A DNA stretch of 64,000 bases, from positions 2,644,232 through 2,708,231 of the forward strand of contig NZ_KE150412.1 in NCBI RefSeq assembly GCF_000411255.1, in the 5' to 3' direction. Position 1 is the first letter of the stretch, and the number at the start of each line of letters is the position of its first letter. Source of the DNA: Paenibacillus sp. HGH0039. GTDB taxonomy: Bacteria; Bacillota; Bacilli; Paenibacillales; NBRC-103111. Below the pieces are notes generated by a model. That model worked only from the letters and a program-made list of their open reading frames with translations. It made no database searches and was not told the origin of the DNA. Shown here piece by piece: positions 1 to 8,879 of this stretch. A program made the position numbers and the translations under genes.

Positions 1-50
1 GGTGCCCGCGGCGTATTGGTGCCCGCGGCGTATTGGTGCCCGCGGCGTAT
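1..50. repeat. Three tandem copies of a 17-bp unit
   Basis: The unit GGTGCCCGCGGCGTATT occurs three times head to tail, the last copy lacking its final T. The array begins at the first base of the window, so it may extend further left. It lies just past the galT terminator and outside any gene I can support. It could be an intergenic tandem repeat or an assembly artefact. Confidence 0.85.
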
Positions 51-98
51 AAAAAAGCCTTTCGTTCTCCCCGCTGGGGGAGGACGAAAGGCTTTTTT
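51..98 (-). terminator. Rho-independent terminator of the gal operon
   Basis: A long inverted repeat (AAAAAAGCCTTTCGT pairing with ACGAAAGGCTTTTTT) has T-runs on both strands. It lies just after the galT stop, so it ends the leftward galK-galE-galT transcript. It is symmetric and could also work rightward. Confidence 0.9.
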
Positions 99-101
99 GG
101 C

Positions 102-1715
102 CTATTCGGCGGGGACGAAGCCGAGGCTGCCCAGGAAGCGGCCGAATGCCGCCTGACCGGCATCAGTCCGCTTGAACACGCCGGCATCTTCAAGCACCCG
201 CTTGAAGATGCCGCCGATTTCCCGCTGCAGGAGTTCGTGCGCCTCCTGCAGCGAAAGGGCCGTGCCGCCGGCGGCGACAAGCTCGCCGATCCAGGCGGCA
301 TGCTTCTCCAGCGGATGGCCCGCCTCCAGGCCTTCCGCGCCGTTCCATGCGGAATCTCCGGTAAGGAACCCGGCGATTCGGCTGATCTCTTCCTGGAGAC
401 GGCCAGGAAGGACGGCCAGACCCATCACCTCGATCAAGCCGATGTTTTCCTTCTTGATGTGGTGAAGGTTACGGTGCGGATGGAAGATGCCATCCGGGTG
501 TTCTTCGCTCGTGCGGTTGTTGCGGAGCACGAGGTCCAGTTCGTACTGCCCGGATGAGTTGAACCGGGCGATCGGTGTGACGGTGTTATGGGGAACCCGT
601 ACACCGTCCGCTGTCTGCGTGAACGCCGCGATGTCCGCGGACGGATCGCTGTAGGCACGCCATGCGGTGAGCAGCATATCGGCGGCGCGGAGGACATCCT
701 CGCGGCCGCTTCCCTCGAGCCGCAGGACCGACATCGGCCACCGGACGATGCCGACCGAGACGCCGGGGTAAGTGTCCGAAGCGAACTTCCGCTCAACGGG
801 AGCGAGCTCCATCGGAAATTTATGATTCCCGCCCTGAAAATGGTCATGGCTCAGAATCGAGCCCCCGACGATCGGCAGGTCCGCATTTGAGCCCACAAAA
901 TAATGCGGAATCTGTTCGATAAAATCAAACAGCCTGCGGAAAGTCCGCTCTGATATTTTCATCGGGACATGCTTTTCGTTCAAAACGATGCAGTGTTCGT
1001 TATAGTAGACGTATGGGGAATATTGAAAACACCAGGCCTCCCCGTCAATCGTAAGGGGAAGAATGCGCAGGTTCTGCCTGGCCGGATGATCCAGCCTGCC
1101 CGCATAGCCGACATTGTCCACGCACAGGAGACACTGGGGATATCCGCTTTGTTTGAGCGTCCGCAAAAGGGCGATCTCCTTCGGATCTTTCTCCGGTTTG
1201 GACAGATTGACGGTAATTTCGAGATTCCCGTATTCTGTCGGGGCCAACCAATACCCGTTTTTGCGTATCCGGTCCATGCGAATGTAATTGCTGTTTATGC
1301 AAAGCTCGTAAAACCAGTCCGCCGCCTTCCGCACTCCGTGTTCCTTTGTGATTTCCCCGAACTGCCGGACGACCTCAGACGGTCTCGGCATCAGCAGCCC
1401 CATCAAACGGGCATCAAAAAGATCACGGTAAGTGGTCGTATCCTCTTCAAAACGTCCACGGATATAAGCGAAGTCGAGTAAAACTTCGAGCATTTCTCCA
1501 GGCTCCGCGGCCACCGTTTCGTCTTCTGCGTTTCCGTCCGCGCCTTGATACGGCTCAGGCAGACCCAGCGCGTCCAAAAGCGCGTTCCTCGCCGCACTTA
1601 CATCCAAGGACCCGATCATTCCCTTCGCAAGGGCAAACGACACCAGGCGTTCGACGACAAGCGCCGCCTGATCAGCCTGATTTTGTGCTTTCTCCCGTTC
1701 CAAGTCCGTATTCAT
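102..1715 (-). CDS. galT: Galactose-1-phosphate uridylyltransferase (Firmicutes GalT type)
   Basis: GalT transfers UMP from UDP-glucose to galactose-1-phosphate, giving UDP-galactose and glucose-1-phosphate in the cytosolic Leloir pathway. The product of about 537 residues matches the long Firmicutes-type GalT rather than the shorter enterobacterial form. The middle carries the segment GGSILSHDHFQGG, the His-containing active-site stretch I associate with this family, followed by HNTVTPIARF. A GTG four codons upstream would lengthen the protein slightly. I prefer the ATG because TAAGGAG lies about 11 bases before it, while the same motif touches the GTG. It is the last gene of galK-galE-galT, followed directly by a terminator. 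Position next to galK and galE makes the assignment secure. Confidence 0.95.
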   Translation of the reverse strand: MNTDLEREKAQNQADQAALVVERLVSFALAKGMIGSLDVSAARNALLDALGLPEPYQGADGNAEDETVAAEPGEMLEVLLDFAYIRGRFEEDTTTYRDLFDARLMGLLMPRPSEVVRQFGEITKEHGVRKAADWFYELCINSNYIRMDRIRKNGYWLAPTEYGNLEITVNLSKPEKDPKEIALLRTLKQSGYPQCLLCVDNVGYAGRLDHPARQNLRILPLTIDGEAWCFQYSPYVYYNEHCIVLNEKHVPMKISERTFRRLFDFIEQIPHYFVGSNADLPIVGGSILSHDHFQGGNHKFPMELAPVERKFASDTYPGVSVGIVRWPMSVLRLEGSGREDVLRAADMLLTAWRAYSDPSADIAAFTQTADGVRVPHNTVTPIARFNSSGQYELDLVLRNNRTSEEHPDGIFHPHRNLHHIKKENIGLIEVMGLAVLPGRLQEEISRIAGFLTGDSAWNGAEGLEAGHPLEKHAAWIGELVAAGGTALSLQEAHELLQREIGGIFKRVLEDAGVFKRTDAGQAAFGRFLGSLGFVPAE

Positions 1716-1761
1716 TCCTTCACTCACTCCTTACGCCCGGCAGGCAGGTAATCTCCAGATG

Positions 1762-2754
1762 CTATTTCTTGTCCGCGTATCCCTCCGGATGCGCTTGATG
1801 CCATGCCCAGGCACTGGCGATAATCGCCTGGAGATTGTCCCGTTTAGGCTTCCAGCCCAAATCTTGACGGGCGCGGTCGGAAGAGGCGATAAGAACCGCG
1901 GGGTCTCCGGAACGGCGTGCTTCCACAACAGCCGGAATCGGATGACCCGTCACCTCGCGGGCGATATCGATCACTTCTTTTACGGAAAATCCGTTGCCGC
2001 TACCGAGATTGTACACGCCGCTCTCCCCGCCCTGGCGCAGCTTCTCTACGGCAAGCACGTGAGCGTCGGCCAGGTCGCTGACATGGATGTAATCGCGGAT
2101 GCAGGTCCCGTCCGGTGTCGCATAGTCTTCTCCGAAGACGGAGATATGGCTTCGTTGTCCAAGCGCCACTTGAAGGATGAGCGGAACGAGATGCGTTTCC
2201 GGATGGTGGTCTTCCCCGATGCGGCCGCTTTCATGAGCACCCGCCGCGTTGAAATAGCGCAGTGAAACGGATTTGATCCCGTGAGCGTGATCGAACCATT
2301 TGATCATTTTCTCCATGGACAATTTCGTTTCCCCGTAAGCGTTCGTCGGTTCGGTCCGGTCGGTTTCCAGAATCGGCGTGTTTTCGGGCTCGCCGTATGT
2401 TGCCGCCGTCGAAGAGAACACGATTCGTTTCACGTCGAATTTTTTCATTTTTTCCAGCAGGCAGAGAGTCCCGTAAACGTTATTGTGATAATATTTCGCC
2501 GGGTCCGTCATGCTTTCTCCGACTAGCGAGTTCGCTGCAAAATGGATAACCGCGTCGATCTCATTTTCCCGGAATACCGTGTCCAGAAACGCTTCGTCCC
2601 GCAGATCGCCTTCGTAAAGCTTGCCGCCCAATACCGCATCGCGATGACCTTGCTGGAGATTGTCGACAATCACAACCTCTTCTCCTCTAGCCAGCAGTTC
2701 CGCTACGGCGTGAGAACCGATGTATCCGGCCCCGCCTGTCACCATAATCGCCAT
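1762..2754 (-). CDS. galE: UDP-glucose 4-epimerase
   Basis: GalE interconverts UDP-galactose and UDP-glucose using bound NAD. The 330-residue protein is a standard-length extended short-chain dehydrogenase. The N-terminal nucleotide-binding motif [10 protein letters not shown] is intact. The catalytic Ser/Thr segment ([10 protein letters not shown], around residue 115) and the Tyr-Lys pair in AYGETK are also present. A GGGAGGCGG ribosome site precedes the ATG. It sits between galK (85 bases upstream) and galT (under 50 bases downstream) on the same strand, so the three are almost surely one transcript. It also supplies UDP-galactose for envelope polysaccharides when galactose is absent. Confidence 0.96.
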   Translation of the reverse strand: MAIMVTGGAGYIGSHAVAELLARGEEVVIVDNLQQGHRDAVLGGKLYEGDLRDEAFLDTVFRENEIDAVIHFAANSLVGESMTDPAKYYHNNVYGTLCLLEKMKKFDVKRIVFSSTAATYGEPENTPILETDRTEPTNAYGETKLSMEKMIKWFDHAHGIKSVSLRYFNAAGAHESGRIGEDHHPETHLVPLILQVALGQRSHISVFGEDYATPDGTCIRDYIHVSDLADAHVLAVEKLRQGGESGVYNLGSGNGFSVKEVIDIAREVTGHPIPAVVEARRSGDPAVLIASSDRARQDLGWKPKRDNLQAIIASAWAWHQAHPEGYADKK

Positions 2755-2839
2755 TTTTTCCGCCTCCCGATAGTTGCTTTTTCGTTTCTATAGAAAGAGC
2801 TCACTTGCTCATTTTTTCCTCAAAAGCTCGGCTTTCCGC

Positions 2840-4015
2840 CTAGCCTTGTATTCTGCTCACGCCGTCTCCAATGCTGCAAACATAGAAATCCGCCGCGAGT
2901 CCCGTTTGTTCTTTGTAGCTCGATCCGACCTTCTCACGGAATGCCTCAATGCTGTCCTCATGCACGAGAGAGACCGTACAGCCGCCGAATCCGGCTCCCG
3001 TCATCCGTGATCCGAGGACGCCCGGCACGGACAGTGCGGCTTCTACCATCACATCGAGTTCCCGGCACGTAACTTCGTAAAGATCGCGCAAAGATTCGTG
3101 AGATCCGGTCATCAGCCGTCCGAAGGCTTCCAGATCATTGGCTTTCAGCACATCTATGGATTTCAGCACGCGGTCGATTTCCTCCACGACATGCTGCGCT
3201 CTGCGCCGGACGATGTCATCCTTAATGGCATCTTTGTTCGCCTCGAACTGCTCCAGACTGATTTGGCCCAGAAGAGTCAAGTCCGGAAAGCGGGTTTGCA
3301 GGTCCCGGACGGCCTGCTCGCACTGGCTTCTGCGTTCGTTGTATGCCGAATCTACGAGTCCGCGGCGCTTGTTCGTATTGCCGATCACAAGCTTGTAGCT
3401 TCCGCTTTGAAAAGGCACGAGTTCATACTCCAGGGTATCGCACATGAGCAGAATCGCATGATCTTTGCGTCCGTTGGCAACGGCAAACTGGTCCATGATG
3501 CCGCAATTTACGCCCATAAACTCGTTTTCCGCTTTTTGGGCAAGCAGCGCCAGCTCCACCCGGTCTGCCGGATATCCCTCCGCTTCCAGCAATCCGTACC
3601 CCGTGACCACCTCAATAGAAGCCGAGGACGAAAGCCCCGCCCCGTTCGGAATTTCACCGTGATACAGCATATCGTAGCCGGATCGGGGGCCTTGGCCTTT
3701 CTGCTGGAGCTGGGCGACGACGCCCTTCGGGTAGTTCATCCAGTCGTCTTCTTCCCGGTAGACTACATCTTCCAGGGAACAAGACCCTTTATGAGTGAAA
3801 TTGGTGGAAGCCATGCGAAGCAGGCCTTCCTTATTTTTGCGCAAAAGAAGGGTAGTGCCGAAAGTCAGGGCAGCCGGAAAAACATAGCCCCCGTTGTAAT
3901 CGGTATGTTCGCCGATCAGATTAACACGGCCGGGAGCATGGAAAACTGTGATATCCTTCTCAGCACCTCCGTACAGTTCGGTAAATTGTGTTTTAAGGAG
4001 ATTAAGATCGGCCAT
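2840..4015 (-). CDS. galK: Galactokinase
   Basis: GalK phosphorylates galactose at C1 with ATP, the first committed Leloir step. The roughly 391-residue protein is of normal GHMP-kinase length. The galactokinase signature GRVNLIGEHTDYNGG lies near residue 40. The ATP-binding loop PNGAGLSSSAS is near residue 125, and a third GHMP motif (GSRMTGAGFGG) is near the C terminus. The open frame extends nine codons further upstream, but the ATG at 4015 is preceded by AAAGGCGG at good spacing and gives the usual N terminus. It is the first gene of the gal operon, divergent from an AraC-type regulator that probably controls it. Confidence 0.96.
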   Translation of the reverse strand: MADLNLLKTQFTELYGGAEKDITVFHAPGRVNLIGEHTDYNGGYVFPAALTFGTTLLLRKNKEGLLRMASTNFTHKGSCSLEDVVYREEDDWMNYPKGVVAQLQQKGQGPRSGYDMLYHGEIPNGAGLSSSASIEVVTGYGLLEAEGYPADRVELALLAQKAENEFMGVNCGIMDQFAVANGRKDHAILLMCDTLEYELVPFQSGSYKLVIGNTNKRRGLVDSAYNERRSQCEQAVRDLQTRFPDLTLLGQISLEQFEANKDAIKDDIVRRRAQHVVEEIDRVLKSIDVLKANDLEAFGRLMTGSHESLRDLYEVTCRELDVMVEAALSVPGVLGSRMTGAGFGGCTVSLVHEDSIEAFREKVGSSYKEQTGLAADFYVCSIGDGVSRIQG

Positions 4016-4083
4016 CTCGGCACCGCCTTTAAGTAGAGTCATACTATCCTTGAATTGTTAACGCATTCTTGTTTTGTTCTTCT

Positions 4084-4110
4084 ACCTCCAGTATAAGCGC
4101 GAACCATTTG
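4084..4110 (-). promoter_or_regulatory. Putative galKET promoter with a weak -35
   Basis: On the minus strand a TATACT box (+ strand AGTATA near 4090) lies about 75 bases before galK, with no good -35 hexamer 17 bases upstream. A strong -10 with a poor -35 fits an activator-dependent promoter, and an AraC-family gene is divergent. The operator itself is not identified. The rest of the 4016-4313 spacer shows only the regulator's ribosome site. Confidence 0.4.
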
Positions 4111-4313
4111 AAGTCCTATGGAATGATGTAAGGATCATATGGAAAAATGTGATGTCGGAAGCGCGCAGGAGATGATAGGATGAAGGAAAAGCGGAGTCTG
4201 TGCAGGTTCCGGCGAAGGCAAGCTTCTTGTCAGAAGGAGTACGGGAAAAGAACTGCTTGTCCGGCGCCGCTTTTTCTTAACTCATTATCGCAAACAGGAG
4301 GATGTGAAGTCCA

Positions 4314-5174
4314 ATGAAGCGAGAACCCACTTACTATGTCGTGTCCAACCCGGAGCCGCCGGAAGATACGGCCCTTCATATACTCTTCTCCGGGGAAAGC
4401 CAGACCAAACCGCTCCACCGCCTGGGCCCGAAGGTGTACGATTATTTCCTCATCCATACGGTTATCTCCGGAAGAGGGCAGTTCACGGCAGCGGGCCGGG
4501 AGCGGCTTCTGGGCCCCGGCGACAGCTTCTGCATCGCGCCGGAGCAGCTCGTCGGCTATGAAGCCGACGAAGCCGATCCCTGGCGCTACTGCTGGCTCGC
4601 CGTCACCGGTGCGGAAGCGGCTGCCCACATGCGCAAGGCCGGCTTCACGCCGGAGCAGCCGGTTATTCACACGGCGCATGCGGGCAGCCGTGTTCCGGCG
4701 CTTTTCCGGCGCCTGCAGCGCGCGCTAAGGCATAAGAGCGGCACGGCTTCGCTTCGTGCGCTCGGCTATCTTCATCTGCTGCTTGCCGAATATGCCGATG
4801 CGGCGCGGCCGCCCTTACCCGAGCCGGGTAAGGCGCATTCCCGCACGGAAGTGACGGTGCAGCAGATGCTGCATTATTTGTCCGCGCAGTATGCCGAGGA
4901 CATCTCGATCGAGTCCATGGCGGAGGCGCTCGGCTACAACCGGGCTTACCTGTCCCGGCTGTTCAAGGAGCACACGGGTCAGACGCCGGTGTCTTTCTTG
5001 TCCAAGCTCCGGGTCGATAAAGCCCGGCAGCTTCTGCGGGAACGGCTGGAGCTGACGATCGAGCAGATTGCTTTTTCCGTGGGATTCCGTGACCCGCTCT
5101 ACTTCTCCAAACAGTTTCGGAGATGGTACGGCCTCTCCCCTACGGAATATCGCAGCGATATGATACGTATGTAG
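4314..5174 (+). CDS. AraC-family transcriptional regulator, probable galactose-operon activator
   Basis: A 286-residue two-domain regulator. Residues 1-150 look like an AraC-type sugar-binding cupin (for example GRGQFTAAGRERLLGPGD). The C-terminal 100 residues hold the two helix-turn-helix units of HTH_18, with the conserved stretches AYLSRLFKEHTGQTP and IAFSVGFRDPLYFSKQFRR ending in GLSPTEYR. AGGAGG lies about 12 bases before the ATG. It is divergent from galK across a spacer of about 300 bases. By analogy with MsmR/AraC-type sugar regulators it probably activates galKET in response to galactose or a galactoside. The ligand is inferred from context only. Confidence 0.88.
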   Translation: MKREPTYYVVSNPEPPEDTALHILFSGESQTKPLHRLGPKVYDYFLIHTVISGRGQFTAAGRERLLGPGDSFCIAPEQLVGYEADEADPWRYCWLAVTGAEAAAHMRKAGFTPEQPVIHTAHAGSRVPALFRRLQRALRHKSGTASLRALGYLHLLLAEYADAARPPLPEPGKAHSRTEVTVQQMLHYLSAQYAEDISIESMAEALGYNRAYLSRLFKEHTGQTPVSFLSKLRVDKARQLLRERLELTIEQIAFSVGFRDPLYFSKQFRRWYGLSPTEYRSDMIRM

Positions 5175-5262
5175 TAGCGCGAAATTGGGCCTTTCCGCGG
5201 GAGTTCCGGGTTGGCCTCCGCTAGAATCGCTCCCGATCCGATCCCCTCTCTTAATATTCGTG

Positions 5263-5271
5263 TGGTATAAT
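5263..5271 (+). promoter_or_regulatory. Extended -10 promoter of the Lgt-like/radical-SAM operon
   Basis: TGGTATAAT is a perfect extended -10 element, 29 bases before the start of the Lgt-like gene. No convincing -35 is visible 17 bases upstream, which extended -10 promoters can tolerate. GGGGAGGAA follows as the ribosome site. Confidence 0.6.
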
Positions 5272-5299
5272 TTACCTTAACTTTATCGGGGAGGAACCT

Positions 5300-6076
5300 A
5301 TGACTTTTCCAGTTTATATTAACCTCGGTTTTATCCGGCTGCATCCCCATTTGGTTTTTGAAGCGCTTGCTTATTTTATCGGATTCCGGCTTTATCTCTA
5401 TACCCGGAGCAAGGAAAAACTCCAGGCAAGTCAGGCCCTCTGGGTCCTCGTCGGTGCCACGCTAGGTGCCGCTGCCGGATCGAAGGCGCTTTACTGGCTG
5501 GAAGACCCCGCCTTGACCCTGCAGCGCTGGAACGACGTGTCGTATCTAATGGAAGGTAAGACCATTGTCGGAGGGCTCCTGGGAGGGCTAATTGGCGTGG
5601 AATGGACCAAAAAAAGAATCGGGCACACCCGTTCCACGGGAGATGATATGGCGCTGCCGCTCCTTACCGGGATGATGATTGGAAGAATCGGCTGCTTTCT
5701 GACCGGTCTCGATGATCATACCTACGGAACCCCGACAGGCTGGGTAACAGGTGTCGACTTTGGCGATGGAATTCTCCGTCATCCGACTCAGCTTTACGAA
5801 ATCGCCTTCCTGCTTCTTCTGGGCATCACGATCTTGGCGTTGAAAAACCGTGCCAGGCACCGATCCGTTCCCCTGCCGGACGGCATGTCGTTCATTATCT
5901 TCATGGGGGGCTACCTTCTTTTCCGCCTGCTGATCGATTTTATCAAGCCGACTCCCCACCCGTATGCCGGACTGAATAACATTCAGCTCGCCTGCATAGC
6001 GGGCCTGATCTATTACACCCTGCTTCTGTGGCGCAAGCTTTCCGCGAAACCTACCTTAATCGGGAAAGGAACCTGA
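5300..6076 (+). CDS. Lgt-family membrane protein with altered active-site motifs
   Basis: A 258-residue polytopic protein of the prolipoprotein diacylglyceryl transferase (Lgt) family. Lgt normally moves diacylglycerol from phosphatidylglycerol to the lipobox cysteine of lipoproteins. Family signs are the GG-rich segment VGGLLGGLIGV (residues 90-100), GRIGCFLTG (128-136) and RHPTQLYE (160-167). The canonical motifs have HGG and GRxGNFxNGE. Here the His position is Val, the Asn after GRIG is Cys, and the NGE part is TGL. The protein is therefore probably a paralogue with changed chemistry, not the housekeeping Lgt. It heads a five-gene operon, six bases before a radical-SAM gene, which suggests shared work on a lipid or lipid-linked substrate. 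The reaction is unknown. Confidence 0.8.
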   Translation: MTFPVYINLGFIRLHPHLVFEALAYFIGFRLYLYTRSKEKLQASQALWVLVGATLGAAAGSKALYWLEDPALTLQRWNDVSYLMEGKTIVGGLLGGLIGVEWTKKRIGHTRSTGDDMALPLLTGMMIGRIGCFLTGLDDHTYGTPTGWVTGVDFGDGILRHPTQLYEIAFLLLLGITILALKNRARHRSVPLPDGMSFIIFMGGYLLFRLLIDFIKPTPHPYAGLNNIQLACIAGLIYYTLLLWRKLSAKPTLIGKGT

Positions 6077-6081
6077 CTTCC

Positions 6082-7494
6082 ATGCCTACCAAAAACCGTC
6101 CTTATTTGTTCTACGAACTCACCAACAGCATCTGCTCCCAATGTCTCCGTAAAGTGGAGGCGAAGGTCATTATTGAGGATGAGAACGTTTATCTGCTTAA
6201 ATACTGCGGCCGGCACGGCCGGGAAAAGGTTCTGATCTCGGATGACGCGGAGTATTACAAACGGTGCCGCGAATTTTTGAAACCCGCTGAAATGCCCCAG
6301 CACTGGAACACTCCGATCCGTTACGGATGTCCGTACGATTGCGGGCTCTGCCCGGATCATGAACAGCACAGCTGCCTGACGCTTCTTGAAATTACGGACA
6401 AATGTAATCTGCAGTGTCCGATCTGCTATGCCGAATCTTCTCCGAAACGGGAGACCTGGCGCTCTCTCGAGCAGATCGAAACGATGCTTAACGCTATCGT
6501 ACGCAACGAAGAAGAACCGGATATCGTGCAGATTAGCGGCGGCGAACCGACGATCCATCCCCAATTTTTCGAAATTCTCGATCTGGCCAAAACGAAACCC
6601 ATTAAACACCTTATGGTAAACACCAACGGACTGAGAATCGCCCAGGACCGGGAGTTCGTACGGAAGCTGTCCCAGTATATGCCGGGATTCGAGCTGTACC
6701 TCCAGTTTGACAGCTTTGAGGAAGAGGCTCTCCGCGAGCTGCGCGGGGTAGATCTGCGTGATGTGCGCCGGCGTGCGATCGAACATCTCAATGAATTTAA
6801 TATCTCGACCACCCTCGTAGTCACTCTGAAAAAAGGACTCAACGACTCCGAGGTCGGCGATATTATCCGTTACGGGTTACAGCAGCGCGCGGTCCGGGGC
6901 GTAACGTTCCAGCCGGTTCAAGTGGCCGGCCGCACCGAGGCGTTCGATCCGGCCAAAGACCGGCTGACACTCAGCGAAGTACGCCGGATGATTATCGAAC
7001 AATCCGGCATTTTTCAGCCGGAAGATATTATACCGGTTCCTTGTCATCCGGATTGCTTAGCGATGGGTTATGCTTTGAAGCTGGGAGGACAGGCCATACC
7101 GCTAACCGGGATGATCGACCCTCAAATTTTGCTGGAAGGCGGGCGCAATACGATCGTATTCGAGCAGGATCAGACGTTAAAGGATCAAGTCTTCGACCTT
7201 TTCTCGACCGCTCATTCTCCCGAGTCGTCGGCGCTTTCGCTGAAAAATCTGCTTTGCTGCCTGCCGTCCGTCGCCGTACCGGAGCATATCGGGTATGACA
7301 ATGTGTTCCGCGTGCTGATTATGCAGTTCCTGGACCCTTACAATTTCGATGTCCGTTCCGTAAAAAAATCTTGTGTGCATATCGCCCATCCCGATGGAAG
7401 AATCATTCCCTTCGATACGTATAATTTATTTTACCGTGACGGCCGTGAAGCACTGTTGGAGGAGCTGCGCGCGGAGACAGGAGGGCTCGCATGA
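6082..7494 (+). CDS. Radical-SAM enzyme of the MJ0619/tetraether-synthase (Tes) type
   Basis: A 470-residue radical S-adenosylmethionine protein. The cluster motif CNLQCPIC (residues 108-115) and the SAM-binding SGGEP (152-156) are intact. Extra cysteines lie N-terminally in CSQC (18-21) and GCPYDCGLC (82-90), and C-terminally in PCHPDC, and probably bind further metal centres. GCPxDCGLCxxHxQHxC followed by xEITDKCNLxCPxC is the pattern I associate with archaeal MJ0619-like proteins, including the tetraether lipid synthase that joins alkyl chains. Some bacterial relatives have been linked to membrane-spanning lipids. The ATG at 6082 has GGGAAAGGA ahead of it. An ATG at 6028 would overlap the Lgt-like gene and is unlikely. 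The lipid role is an inference from family and neighbour. Confidence 0.85.
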   Translation: MPTKNRPYLFYELTNSICSQCLRKVEAKVIIEDENVYLLKYCGRHGREKVLISDDAEYYKRCREFLKPAEMPQHWNTPIRYGCPYDCGLCPDHEQHSCLTLLEITDKCNLQCPICYAESSPKRETWRSLEQIETMLNAIVRNEEEPDIVQISGGEPTIHPQFFEILDLAKTKPIKHLMVNTNGLRIAQDREFVRKLSQYMPGFELYLQFDSFEEEALRELRGVDLRDVRRRAIEHLNEFNISTTLVVTLKKGLNDSEVGDIIRYGLQQRAVRGVTFQPVQVAGRTEAFDPAKDRLTLSEVRRMIIEQSGIFQPEDIIPVPCHPDCLAMGYALKLGGQAIPLTGMIDPQILLEGGRNTIVFEQDQTLKDQVFDLFSTAHSPESSALSLKNLLCCLPSVAVPEHIGYDNVFRVLIMQFLDPYNFDVRSVKKSCVHIAHPDGRIIPFDTYNLFYRDGREALLEELRAETGGLA

Positions 7495-7925
7495 GCGATT
7501 ATGAAAACGATCCGGCCAAGAGCGGTACGCCATCGGAGGAGGGAACTTCGCCCAAATCCGGAACGGAAAAAGAAACGGAATCAACAACGAATTCCGAACT
7601 TGGGGATCGCGCAGCGGATACTGGCTTCGGACAAACTTCCTCTCTACCTTCTCATGAACATGGCGGGTCCGACCGGCCCCATCGTCCGTGGAAAGGACTC
7701 GATGTGTGGAAAGGAATCGGCTTTGTCGCGCTCGGCCATCTCTTATGGCTCTTTGCCATTCCGATGTACTTTGGGATCGGCATCGTACAGATGCTCTACG
7801 TATTGCCGCTTCTCCTTATTTTCAGCAAACGGGCGGCCGTCGTTCAGGGGATTCTTATAGGAGCGGGAATAACGTTCCTTTTGAATGCCGCTTGTTTCGG
7901 CTATGTCATGTTTAGCTTGGGCTGA
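7491..7925 (+). CDS. Small membrane protein, acidic N-terminal tail plus about three helices
   Basis: A 144-residue protein I do not recognise. The first 60 residues are polar and rich in Ser, Thr, Glu and Gly, so probably disordered. The remainder forms about three hydrophobic segments (starting near GIGFVALGHLLWLF, PMYFGIGIVQMLYV and GILIGAGITFLLN). Its ATG overlaps the stop of the radical-SAM gene (ATGA), so the two are translationally coupled. It may be a membrane partner of the radical-SAM enzyme or the Lgt-like protein. No catalytic motif is visible. Confidence 0.75.
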   Translation: MSDYENDPAKSGTPSEEGTSPKSGTEKETESTTNSELGDRAADTGFGQTSSLPSHEHGGSDRPHRPWKGLDVWKGIGFVALGHLLWLFAIPMYFGIGIVQMLYVLPLLLIFSKRAAVVQGILIGAGITFLLNAACFGYVMFSLG

Positions 7926-7976
7926 TCCTCTGATGGAAGCGAGGAATAGAGAAACTGCCGGAATGGAGGCCGCTAG

Positions 7977-8879
7977 GTGAAAAAACGTCCGTTGGTGATC
8001 GTCTTTCTTCTGGCTTTGGGCAGTTGGGCCGGAAACCTATGGGTTTATGAAAAAAATCAGCTGCCGGAGCCTGTCTTTCTTTCGCATTTTATTGATCTCC
8101 CCCTTGAACAGGGAACCAGCTTTCCGCTTTCTTATCTGGAGAATCACAGAGGTCTTCACATTGTAAATGTAGAGGTTCCTGAGCTGCCCCATGCATCCAT
8201 CAATTTTCTAAATAAAAACCAGTATAACTATCAAAATTACCAAACGGTGCTGATCGCTCTGGAACAGCCGGCCCAAGAAGCAGAACAGCCTACATCACCT
8301 CTGCACATTGCGCAGGTTCGCGCCCGGTTCAGTGACGGAAGTTCTCGCATGCTGGATATCGGTCACGTTACCCTCACGCCAACAGGTAAAAATCCCGACA
8401 AACGCTCCTTGTTCGATTTTTCAAGCGGCGGCTCTTCCAATCAGAACGCCGGGTATACTCTTGCGGCGACCAAGGAAGATCTGATACTGACAGGGATTGA
8501 AAACCCTAATCCGGTTCAGAGCTCCCCGCGAATGAATTTGTATATCGATACTCTCTCTTTGGAACAGGAACCTGGTTATCTGACCTCTCTCCGATCCGGA
8601 GATAAGGTGGAGGGGCTGCCCGCCGAGGACATTTCATTTCCTTTAGCCGTAAAAAAGGGAAGCTACGTGCGTTTATCTTACCGTTTCGAAGACGCAAACA
8701 CTGCTACATCGGAACACAAAGGCACAAAAGAATTTAATCAAATCGAAGAAGCCGTACGGCTCAAAGCCCAGGCTCCCGACGGCTTTAAAGACGACATGGC
8801 CGTACATATACGCTTTGAGTCCGATCTAAGCGATTCCGACATCCAAAAGATCGTTCAAGCCAGAAGGGAGCTGCCTTAG
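7977..8879 (+). CDS. Membrane-anchored extracytoplasmic protein of unknown function
   Basis: A 300-residue protein not matched to any family by eye. A Lys/Arg start and a hydrophobic stretch (PLVIVFLLALGSWAGNLWV) form one N-terminal signal anchor. The rest is hydrophilic and beta-rich in appearance, so it should lie outside the membrane. There is no lipobox cysteine. The start is GTG with GGAGG about 10 bases upstream. It follows the small membrane protein by about 50 bases and abuts the next gene with no gap, so it belongs to the same operon. Confidence 0.75.
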   Translation: MKKRPLVIVFLLALGSWAGNLWVYEKNQLPEPVFLSHFIDLPLEQGTSFPLSYLENHRGLHIVNVEVPELPHASINFLNKNQYNYQNYQTVLIALEQPAQEAEQPTSPLHIAQVRARFSDGSSRMLDIGHVTLTPTGKNPDKRSLFDFSSGGSSNQNAGYTLAATKEDLILTGIENPNPVQSSPRMNLYIDTLSLEQEPGYLTSLRSGDKVEGLPAEDISFPLAVKKGSYVRLSYRFEDANTATSEHKGTKEFNQIEEAVRLKAQAPDGFKDDMAVHIRFESDLSDSDIQKIVQARRELP

